From positions 1 through 41,416 of the IMG/VR virus record IMGVR_UViG_3300032893_000128: 41,416 nt of DNA. One strand, given 5' to 3'. This document shows, piece by piece, positions 6,605 through 12,388 of the stretch (position 1 is the stretch's first letter; the number at the start of each line of letters is the position of its first letter). The position numbers and the translations under genes were made by a program. This DNA comes from a virus. Under the pieces are notes generated by a model. That model saw only the letters and a program-made list of their open reading frames with translations, ran no database searches and was not told where the DNA came from.

Positions 6605-6939
6605 CCACCGTCCGACGCTCCAGCTTCCACCCACGTCGCATCATCCCGGCGGCAGGCGTAGCTTCCCCCTCGGCTGCGCCTGCCCCGCTCCCCGAAGTGC
6701 TGAGCCACTGGATCACCGTCCGCGACCTGGTCGACGTGGCCTATCGCATCGGCGGGGAGGAGGCACTCGACGTGCCGATCACCGTGACCGCGGCCATCCC
6801 CGGAGACGGGACGCACCACTGGCACGGATCGACCCTGCATCCGATCGCGGTCAGTATCGGCTGCAACGGGCCGGAGATCACGCTGTCGCTCACGCCCGGA
6901 CAGGCGGCGCGGCTGGCGGTCGAGGCGGAACGGCCATGA
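6601..6939 (+). CDS. Hypothetical protein, 112 aa
   Basis: A basic, Pro/Ala-rich N-terminus (residues 1-35) leads into a small alpha/beta domain with V-R-D-L-V-D-V-A-Y-R-I-G-G-E-E and P-I-T-V-T-A-A-I-P-G-D-G. The C-terminus has L-S-L-T-P-G-Q-A-A-R-L-A-V-E. No family is recognised. ATGA overlaps tie it to the clamp gene upstream and the methyltransferase downstream. Confidence 0.65.
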   Translation: MTTVRRSSFHPRRIIPAAGVASPSAAPAPLPEVLSHWITVRDLVDVAYRIGGEEALDVPITVTAAIPGDGTHHWHGSTLHPIAVSIGCNGPEITLSLTPGQAARLAVEAERP

Positions 6940-7844
6940 TGCCGCCCGTTCTGGAGACGCCGCGAACCGAGCGCATCTGGACGCCCGATGAGGATTGGCA
7001 GCGGACGCCGCTCGGCCTATACGTTCCACCCCGTCCGAGCAAGCGGGACCTGTACTCCGAGCCGGTCGCTGTGGACCTGTTCTGCGGCGCCGGTGGCATG
7101 GGTCTCGGCTTCCATCAGGCGGGTTTCCACGTCGCGGCCGCGATGGACCACGACGCGGACTGCGCGATCACCTACATGCACAACCTGGCCCGCCCAGGCG
7201 TCCGGATTCACTGCGACACCCCGGAGAGCGAGGCCCGGTTGGAGAAGGCGATTGCCTCCAACTGGAAGCTCAACGCAAAGTCGAAGGCTCGGCTTGCCGA
7301 CGGGAGCGTTGTGCCCTACCCGCACATGACCGTAGCGGGCTCCGGCTGGATCAAGAACCAGCCCGCGAGCCATCGGGGCTGCGAGCACTTCTTCTTCGGC
7401 GACATCCGCAACTTCAAGGGCGAGCAGATCCTCGACGCCCTCGGCCTGGAGAAAGGCGAGATAGACGTCGTCACGGGCGGTCCGCCCTGCCAGGGGTTCA
7501 GCACCGCCGGCCGCCGCAACGTCCTGGACCCGCGCAACTCGCTGGTGTTTGAGTTCGCCCGCCTAGTGGTCGAGCTCGCGCCGGCAGCGTTCGTGTTCGA
7601 AAACGTGCCTGGGATCATCTCCATGGTCACGCCCGAAGGCACGCCCGTCATCGACGAATTCGCCGCCTACGTCGCCTCAGGCGGCTACGGCTCCGTGAAG
7701 TCGATCAAGTCCGCTCTGGTCGGCAACGATCAGGCCCGCATCGTGCGGCGCGAACGGCCGATCAAGAAGGCCGATGACGAACCCGATGATGACGAGGGCG
7801 AGGACGAGGAGGCGCAGTTCGAGCAGACTGCGATGGCCCTATGA
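6936..7844 (+). CDS. C5-cytosine DNA methyltransferase lacking a recognisable C-terminal part
   Basis: Motif I is D-L-F-C-G-A-G-G-M-G-L-G-F (47-59). The catalytic motif IV is G-G-P-P-C-Q-G-F-S with Cys 185. Motif VI is F-E-N-V-P-G (221-226). A roughly 60-residue insert lies between motifs I and IV. After residue 265 there is no clear motif VIII, IX or X and no usual target-recognition domain; instead the protein ends in a very acidic tail (D-D-E-P-D-D-D-E-G-E-D-E-E). It is 302 residues long, against roughly 350-420 for complete enzymes. It may be inactive, or may need a partner such as the second methyltransferase at 11291. It likely modifies phage DNA against restriction. ATG 6936 or 6939. 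Confidence 0.85.
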   Translation: MMPPVLETPRTERIWTPDEDWQRTPLGLYVPPRPSKRDLYSEPVAVDLFCGAGGMGLGFHQAGFHVAAAMDHDADCAITYMHNLARPGVRIHCDTPESEARLEKAIASNWKLNAKSKARLADGSVVPYPHMTVAGSGWIKNQPASHRGCEHFFFGDIRNFKGEQILDALGLEKGEIDVVTGGPPCQGFSTAGRRNVLDPRNSLVFEFARLVVELAPAAFVFENVPGIISMVTPEGTPVIDEFAAYVASGGYGSVKSIKSALVGNDQARIVRRERPIKKADDEPDDDEGEDEEAQFEQTAMAL

Positions 7845-8068
7845 GCGGCGCCACGACCCCCATGGTGCGCGTCACCCTGGCCGACGGCTCGATCTGGAAC
7901 GTCCCGCAGGGCTGGGCGCCGTCCGAGCGTCCCGGCTTCTGCCGCTCCTGCCACGCCCGCATCCTGTGGGCGACCACGCCGGCGGCTAAGGCCGCGCCGC
8001 TCGACCAGGACGGACACTCGCACTTCGCGAGCTGCAACGACCCTGACCGGTGGAGGAGGCCCCGATGA
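7841..8068 (+). CDS. Small zinc-finger-like protein, 75 aa
   Basis: The product has G-F-C-R-S-C-H-A-R-I-L-W and, after about 25 residues, H-S-H-F-A-S-C. Together these give a C-x2-C ... H-x-C arrangement typical of a small phage zinc protein family. The N-terminus is a short beta region (V-R-V-T-L-A-D-G-S-I-W-N-V-P). It is coupled by ATGA to both the methyltransferase and the endonuclease gene. The function is probably nucleic-acid or protein binding, unproven. Confidence 0.7.
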   Translation: MSGATTPMVRVTLADGSIWNVPQGWAPSERPGFCRSCHARILWATTPAAKAAPLDQDGHSHFASCNDPDRWRRPR

Positions 8069-8502
8069 GGAGCGTCCAAGAGCTGGCATGGGCAGCTGGG
8101 ATCTTCGAAGGCGAGGGCACGATTAGGATCAACCGGCCGAACAAGCACGACCTCGGCCATTTGGCTGTCTCCATCGTCTCAACTGACCCGCAAGTGGTCG
8201 AGTTCTTCATGGCCCGATGGCCGGGTTATCACAAGCGCGCCACTGGCCTAGGACCGCGACAGAAGCCGGCCTGGGTATGGGCCGTCGCATCCAGAAAGGC
8301 CGCTGCTTTTCTCCGCGAGGTGCTGCCCTACTTCCGCCGGAATCTTGTGCGGGAGAGAGCCTGGACGGCGCTCGTGTTCCAGGAAAGCAAGGCGATGGGG
8401 TCAGCGAATCGGAGCCTCGCATACCGCGAGGAGCAGTTCAACGCCTACCACTGGATGCGCGAGCTGAACGTCCGCGGCGTTGATCCGGAGCCCCCGCGAT
8501 GA
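8065..8502 (+). CDS. LAGLIDADG-type endonuclease, single motif
   Basis: Residues 7-20 (L-A-W-A-A-G-I-F-E-G-E-G-T-I) are a LAGLIDADG motif of the W-x-A-G-x-x-E-G-E-G kind. At 145 residues with one motif it would act as a homodimer, cutting a long near-palindromic site. The rest has the alternating strands of the family (L-A-V-S-I-V-S-T-D-P-Q-V-V-E-F-F; W-V-W-A-V-A-S-R-K). It is free-standing: no intron or intein was recognised around it, so it resembles a freestanding homing gene. ATG 8065 makes an ATGA overlap; an in-frame start 15 bases earlier is less likely. Confidence 0.75.
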   Translation: MRSVQELAWAAGIFEGEGTIRINRPNKHDLGHLAVSIVSTDPQVVEFFMARWPGYHKRATGLGPRQKPAWVWAVASRKAAAFLREVLPYFRRNLVRERAWTALVFQESKAMGSANRSLAYREEQFNAYHWMRELNVRGVDPEPPR

Positions 8503-9374
8503 CCAAGGCCGCCCCGCTCACCTCCTGGCACGCCCAGCGCCACGCCAACGACGGGACGCGGGTGTTCAACCGCGAGTGGCGAGCGCATGGGACGCGCGAC
8601 GGCAGCGGCGCTCCTGACTCGAACTACGGCAACGAGCCGCTGCTGACGCCCGAGTTGGTGGCCGACGTTCAGGCTCGCCACGCGGCCGGCCAGAGCGTTC
8701 GGAAGATCGCAGGCACCTATGGCGTGTCGTTCAAGACGATCGCCCGCTACCTGACCGGCGAGGTCAAGGCACGCGAGCCGCGAGCGCCAGCCGCTGTGCC
8801 CGTCGAGCCGTTCGTTCCGCTCTGCATGGAGCCCGACGAGCTGGCCGACTGGAACGATCACAACCGGGCCGCCGCCCGACACGGCAAGGCACCCAACCCC
8901 TGCCACGACTGCATGCCCGACTTCGCCCTGGAGATGCGGGCCGAGGGCCGCTGCAACGGCCACCCGCGCGGGGTCGAACCCGGTGAAGACGAGCCGGAAG
9001 AGCCGGCCAGAAAGGACCGTCACATGCAAACCGTTCTAGTCCGCCACGCCTGCGACATGTGCGTGCACAGCCGCGTCTGTGGCCGCCGCGCCTCGATCGC
9101 CAACCTGACGCGGGGTGTAGAGATCGAGACCGACCCGCTCCCGGCAGGACTGACGATCGCGCTCGAAGCCCGAGTGGACTGCGACGCCTACCTGCCGATG
9201 CACAAGAGCCGCGCCAAGGGCTCCGAGCCAGTCCCACAGGGCCAGGGCGAGGCGGAACGGCCTAGGCGCCAATACAGCGCCGAAGCCCTCCAGCACATCC
9301 GCGAGAACGGAGCGAAGGCCCGAGCGGCCGCCCAGGCGCGTCGTCAAGCCCAGGAGGCCGCTGCGGCCGAGTAG
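8499..9374 (+). CDS. HTH plus Cys-motif protein, apparently a fusion of two small genes
   Basis: Residues about 50-88 form a resolvase-type helix-turn-helix (T-P-E-L-V-A-D-V-Q-A-R-H, then V-R-K-I-A-G-T-Y-G-V-S-F-K-T-I-A-R-Y-L). A Cys pair follows (N-P-C-H-D-C-M) with a later C-N-G-H. From residue 176 a new unit begins at an in-frame ATG (9024) preceded by AAAGGACC, the same ribosome site used by other genes here. That unit has C-D-M-C-V-H-S-R-V-C-G-R-R and D-P-L-P-A-G-L-T-I-A-L, which I recognise from separate phage proteins of about 100 residues. So the product may be made both full length (291 aa) and as a 116-aa C-terminal form. Likely DNA binding. Confidence 0.65.
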   Translation: MTKAAPLTSWHAQRHANDGTRVFNREWRAHGTRDGSGAPDSNYGNEPLLTPELVADVQARHAAGQSVRKIAGTYGVSFKTIARYLTGEVKAREPRAPAAVPVEPFVPLCMEPDELADWNDHNRAAARHGKAPNPCHDCMPDFALEMRAEGRCNGHPRGVEPGEDEPEEPARKDRHMQTVLVRHACDMCVHSRVCGRRASIANLTRGVEIETDPLPAGLTIALEARVDCDAYLPMHKSRAKGSEPVPQGQGEAERPRRQYSAEALQHIRENGAKARAAAQARRQAQEAAAAE

Positions 9375-9406
9375 CCACGCACCATCAGTCCGAAAGAGGG
9401 CCGTCA

Positions 9407-9592
9407 ATGCATCAGGGGCGCCCGTGGTGGGACGTCGAGCCGGATCCCGAGCCGCCGCGCTGTGAGCTGTGCGGGGCGACGGGCGTGCCGCTGTTCGCCG
9501 GCCATGACCAGCGGGGCAAGCCCGTCGATCGGTGCGAAGACATGGCGGCATGTCGCCAGAGACGCGAGAAGAGGGAGAAGGTGACGGCGTGA
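9407..9592 (+). CDS. Small zinc-binding protein, 61 aa
   Basis: Motifs are C-E-L-C-G-A-T-G and, after about 20 residues, C-E-D-M-A-A-C, a C-x2-C ... C-x5-C pattern. A charged helix (R-Q-R-R-E-K-R-E-K) ends the protein. GAAAGAGGG precedes the ATG. The stop overlaps the GTG of the helicase gene (GTGA at 9589), so the two are coupled and may work together; its role is unknown. Confidence 0.65.
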   Translation: MHQGRPWWDVEPDPEPPRCELCGATGVPLFAGHDQRGKPVDRCEDMAACRQRREKREKVTA

Positions 9593-10908
9593 TCGATCGT
9601 TTGCCGCCGCAATCCCTCGACTCCGAACAGGCCGTGCTCGGCAGCATCCTGATCGACCGCGACGCCATCGTCGAGGTGGCGGACTTCCTCAGACCCGCCG
9701 ACTTTTACCGCGCCGCCAACGGCACGATCTACGCCGCCATGCTCGACCTGTACGGGCGACGCGAGCCGATCGACGTGGTAACGGTGGCGGAGGCGCTGGA
9801 GCGATCGGGCGAGCTCGCCAACGTCGGCGGCCCGAGCTACCTGTCCCAGCTCGGCAATAACACGCCGACCGCGGTCCACGTCGAGCAGTACGGGCGGATC
9901 GTAGAACGCAAGGCGCTCGGCCGCAGCCTCATTCAGGCGGCGGGCAGGATCGCCGCGATCGGCTATGAGGACAGCCCCGACACCTCCGACGCGCTGGATC
10001 GGGCGCAGCAGGAGCTCCTGGCCATCACCGAGCGCCAGTCGAGCTCGTGGGCACAGTTGCGCTCGCTGCTGCCCGACGCCTACGACTACTTGGGGCGCCT
10101 GGCCGAAGGAGCGCTCATCCAGGGGATCGCGTCGGGCATCGCCAGCCTCGATCGACTGACCGGCGGCTTCATGCCTGGCGACTTGGTGGTCCTGGCAGCC
10201 CGGCCATCGGTGGGCAAGACGGCGTGCGCGATCCAGGTCGCCCAGGGCGCGGCCCGCGACGGCATCGGGGTCGGCCTGTTCAGCCTCGAGATGTCCAAGG
10301 AGCAGATCGCACGCCGCATCCTGGCCGGCGCCGCCGGTATCGACACCCACATGCACGTCAGCCCGGATTCGCTTACCGAGGCGGCCCACGTCGCGCAGTC
10401 GAAGTCGGACCTGCCGCTGTGGATCGACGACAGCCCGACGGCAACGCCGCTCGAGCTGCGGACGCGAGCCCGACGGCTGGCAGCGTCGCAGCGTTGCCTC
10501 GGTCTCCTGATCGTGGACTACCTCCAGCTGGCCCATTGCCCGAAGAGCGAGAGCCGCGAGCGTGAGGTGGCCGACATCAGCCGCCAGCTCAAGGCACTGG
10601 CGCGCGAGCTCCGGCTGCCGATCCTGGTCCTTTCGCAGCTGAACCGTGACCAGGAGCGCCGTGGTGGCGCGCCGCGGCTGTCGGACCTGCGCGAGTCGGG
10701 GGCGATCGAGCAGGACGCCGATGTCGTGCTGTTTCTGTGGCGATCCAAGGAGGCCGAGTCGACCGAGATCACCCTGACCATCGCCAAGCAGCGCAACGGT
10801 CCCGCCGGCGTGGACCTGTCGCTCCATTTCGATCCGGTGCGACAACGGTTCGAGCCGGTCATGCGCGGCCGCGACGACGAGCCTGCCCCTTACTGGAGTG
10901 ACCGATGA
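9589..10908 (+). CDS. dnaB: Replicative DNA helicase, DnaB family
   Basis: The 439-residue protein has the DnaB N-terminal domain (P-Q-S-L-D-S-E-Q-A-V-L-G-S-I, residues 7-20), the linker, and a RecA-fold motor. The motor has Walker A A-R-P-S-V-G-K-T-A (204-212), F-S-L-E-M-S (231-236), Walker B L-L-I-V-D-Y-L-Q-L (306-314), L-S-Q-L-N-R and D-L-R-E-S-G-A-I-E-Q-D-A-D. Length and motif order are complete. The start is GTG 9589. It unwinds the fork as a hexamer; the initiator-like gene at 12385 is its probable loader or recruiter. It ends two bases before the stop of the opposing gene at 10911. Confidence 0.95.
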   Translation: MIDRLPPQSLDSEQAVLGSILIDRDAIVEVADFLRPADFYRAANGTIYAAMLDLYGRREPIDVVTVAEALERSGELANVGGPSYLSQLGNNTPTAVHVEQYGRIVERKALGRSLIQAAGRIAAIGYEDSPDTSDALDRAQQELLAITERQSSSWAQLRSLLPDAYDYLGRLAEGALIQGIASGIASLDRLTGGFMPGDLVVLAARPSVGKTACAIQVAQGAARDGIGVGLFSLEMSKEQIARRILAGAAGIDTHMHVSPDSLTEAAHVAQSKSDLPLWIDDSPTATPLELRTRARRLAASQRCLGLLIVDYLQLAHCPKSESREREVADISRQLKALARELRLPILVLSQLNRDQERRGGAPRLSDLRESGAIEQDADVVLFLWRSKEAESTEITLTIAKQRNGPAGVDLSLHFDPVRQRFEPVMRGRDDEPAPYWSDR

Positions 10909-10910
10909 GC

Positions 10911-11084
10911 CTACTTCTTGCGCCCCGGTTTCCCGAGCGACTGCGCGCGGTAACGCTCGACCTGAGCGGGCGTGACGGTCCACAGCGGGCCGACGCGCAC
11001 GGCCTTGAGGCTGCCCCGCGCGATGGCGCGGCGCAGCACGGACGGATCGAGCCCGAGCGATGCGGCGGCTTCGATGAGCGTCAT
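10911..11084 (-). CDS. Excisionase/MerR-type HTH protein, 57 aa
   Basis: Read on the minus strand, the protein begins M-T-L-I-E-A-A-A-S-L-G-L-D-P-S-V-L-R-R-A-I-A-R-G-S-L. It continues with V-R-V-G-P-L-W-T-V-T-P-A-Q-V-E-R-Y, the classic winged HTH of excisionases and AlpA-like regulators, and a basic G-K-P-G-R-K-K end. Its ATG lies three bases after the stop of 11088-11267, so the two form an operon from the promoter at 11294-11322. It converges on dnaB, whose stop is two bases away. With no integrase in the genome it is more likely a transcription regulator than a true excisionase. The plus-strand frame here (10905-11294) is a shadow. Confidence 0.75.
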   Translation of the reverse strand: MTLIEAAASLGLDPSVLRRAIARGSLKAVRVGPLWTVTPAQVERYRAQSLGKPGRKK

Positions 11085-11087
11085 GGC

Positions 11088-11267
11088 TCAGCGTTCCAGC
11101 AACTTCGCGAGTCCCGCCCGCATCCTCGGGGAGTCGACGCCGAGTGCGGCGTTGAGCCTGATCTTCGCGGCGATGGTCGAAGCCTCGCGGTCCCGCTCGA
11201 TCTGTTCGGGCGTCCGGGTCTCTTCCACGACCTGCCACTTGCCGTTGACCTGTATCCAGCGGTCCAT
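11088..11267 (-). CDS. Small protein, 59 aa, co-transcribed with the HTH gene
   Basis: On the minus strand AAAGGAG lies seven bases before the ATG, one of the best ribosome sites in the window. The product starts M-D-R-W-I-Q-V-N-G-K-W-Q-V-V-E-E-T-R-T and then is a charged helix (E-Q-I-E-R-D-R-E-A) with an R-L-N-A-A-L-G-V-D-S-P-R-M-R-A-G-L-A-K-L end. The family is not recognised. It is first in a two-gene leftward operon, so it may be a small regulator or partner of the HTH protein. Confidence 0.65.
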   Translation of the reverse strand: MDRWIQVNGKWQVVEETRTPEQIERDREASTIAAKIRLNAALGVDSPRMRAGLAKLLER

Positions 11268-11290
11268 CTTGCGTCTCCTTTGGTGGTGCG

Positions 11291-12388
11291 ATGAATGTAC
11301 ACGCGGGCGCGCACAATGTCAAGACCTTCGGCAGCCTCTTCGCAGGCATCGGCGGGATCGACCTCGGACTCGAACGAGCGGGCTGGACGTGCCGCTTCCA
11401 GGTCGAGTGGGACGCCTTCTGTCAGCGAGTGCTCGCCGCTCACTGGCCCGACGTGCCCCGCTACGGAGACATCACGACCGTCGATTGGAGCGGAGTCGAG
11501 CGAGTCGACCTGTTGGCCGGCGGCTTCCCCTGCCAGCCCGTCAGCGGGGCCGGAAAGAAGCAAGCCCAAGCGGACGCGCGGTGGCTCTGGCCAGAGTTCG
11601 CCCGTGCCATTCGCGCACTACGACCCCGCCTCGTGCTCGTGGAGAACGTCCCAAACCTCCTTGCTGTCAACGGAGGCTCAGCCTTCGGAGACGTACTCGG
11701 CGACATGGCCGCGTGCGGGTATGACGCGGAGTGGGACTGCATACCAGCGGCGGCCGTTGGTGCCCTACATGACCGAGACAGGGTCTTCATCGTGGCCTAC
11801 CCCATCAGCGAGCGAGTTCGAGCCTGGGGACATCGCCAAGACGGTGGCCCGCAGGGAGCGGCAGAAGGCGCTCCATCGGAACGGCAATGGCTTCGGCCTA
11901 ACCCTGGCGATGGCCGTGCGCTGGCCGAGGCCGACAGCGACGGACAGCCACGGGCACGGCTACACCAGAGATCAGGGCGACCCGGAGAAACCCCGCCTGA
12001 CCCTCACAGGAATGGCTCGCCGATGGCCGACGCCGACGGTGGACGGCGCGAACCAGGGCGCGAATGCCCGAGCATCGGGGGACTTCCAGAGTTTGAGCCG
12101 AGCCGTGGTCCACGGGATGAGGGGACGCCTCCAGACGCCGAGCGTGGCGGACGCAATGGGCGGACACCGGACGCGGAGTGGGGACCGCTCGGACGAGCCG
12201 TTGCTTTCCAAGCAGGCGCAACTCTTGGACGGAGTGACTACTGGCTCACTGAACCCGAGGTGGGTCGAGTGGCTAATGGGGTTCCCGCTCGGATGGACCG
12301 ACTTAGGTCCCTCGGAAACGCGGTCGTCCCGCAGGTCATCGAAGTGATCGGCCGCCAGCTCCTCGCGGCGCTGGAGAGTGCGGCATGA
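11291..12388 (+). CDS. dcm-like: C5-cytosine DNA methyltransferase (frame A of a dual-coding locus)
   Basis: The 365-residue protein has motif I S-L-F-A-G-I-G-G-I-D-L-G-L (15-27), motif IV G-G-F-P-C-Q-P-V-S with catalytic Cys 81, motif VI V-E-N-V (117-120), motif VIII D-R-D-R-V-F-I-V-A (161-169) and motif X G-N-A-V-V-P-Q-V (342-349). All core motifs are present, unlike the gene at 6936. Residues about 175-320 are Gly/Arg/Asp/Pro-rich but contain the M-A-D-A-D-G-G-R-R-E and A-D-S-D-G-Q-P-R-A-R segments common in phage enzymes of this type. The same DNA in the +1 frame encodes another protein-like sequence (11295-12347). Likely anti-restriction modification. The start codon lies inside the leftward promoter. 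Confidence 0.9.
   Translation: MNVHAGAHNVKTFGSLFAGIGGIDLGLERAGWTCRFQVEWDAFCQRVLAAHWPDVPRYGDITTVDWSGVERVDLLAGGFPCQPVSGAGKKQAQADARWLWPEFARAIRALRPRLVLVENVPNLLAVNGGSAFGDVLGDMAACGYDAEWDCIPAAAVGALHDRDRVFIVAYPISERVRAWGHRQDGGPQGAAEGAPSERQWLRPNPGDGRALAEADSDGQPRARLHQRSGRPGETPPDPHRNGSPMADADGGRREPGRECPSIGGLPEFEPSRGPRDEGTPPDAERGGRNGRTPDAEWGPLGRAVAFQAGATLGRSDYWLTEPEVGRVANGVPARMDRLRSLGNAVVPQVIEVIGRQLLAALESAA
11294..11322 (-). promoter_or_regulatory. Sigma70-like promoter for the leftward HTH operon
   Basis: On the minus strand TTGACA (11322-11317, perfect -35), 17-bp spacer, TACATT (11299-11294, 4/6 -10). The predicted start is about 20 bases upstream of the 11267 ATG, with AAAGGAG between. It overlaps the start codon of the methyltransferase gene on the plus strand, so the two transcription units may interfere. 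Confidence 0.75.
11295..12347 (+). CDS. Overlapping second-frame protein within the methyltransferase gene (frame B)
   Basis: The +1 frame stays open for 350 codons. Its first 105 residues are Ser/Arg-rich, as expected of a shadow. From about residue 107 it has features I recognise from separately annotated phage proteins: Y-D-P-A-S-C-S-W-R-T-S-Q, T-W-P-R-A-G-M-T-R-S-G-T-A-Y, several W-P-T-P motifs (S-S-S-W-P-T-P-S-A-S and R-R-W-P-T-P-T-V-D-G-A-N), and L-N-P-R-W-V-E-W-L-M-G-F-P-L-G-W-T-D-L near the end. Both frames carrying conserved motifs suggests genuine dual coding. How it is initiated is unclear: ATG 11295, an internal start, or a frameshift are possible. Function unknown. Confidence 0.55.
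   Translation: MYTRARTMSRPSAASSQASAGSTSDSNERAGRAASRSSGTPSVSECSPLTGPTCPATETSRPSIGAESSESTCWPAASPASPSAGPERSKPKRTRGGSGQSSPVPFAHYDPASCSWRTSQTSLLSTEAQPSETYSATWPRAGMTRSGTAYQRRPLVPYMTETGSSSWPTPSASEFEPGDIAKTVARRERQKALHRNGNGFGLTLAMAVRWPRPTATDSHGHGYTRDQGDPEKPRLTLTGMARRWPTPTVDGANQGANARASGDFQSLSRAVVHGMRGRLQTPSVADAMGGHRTRSGDRSDEPLLSKQAQLLDGVTTGSLNPRWVEWLMGFPLGWTDLGPSETRSSRRSSK

Noticed and set aside
10905-11294. Plus-strand ORF of 129 codons after dnaB
   Set aside because: It has no ribosome site and an incoherent product, while the minus strand has two genes with SD, promoter and an HTH domain.
9412-11349. 645-codon open frame on the minus strand
   Set aside because: It runs antisense through dnaB and has no recognisable motif. 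DnaB is certain. The real minus-strand genes here are the two short ones at 10911-11267, in other frames.
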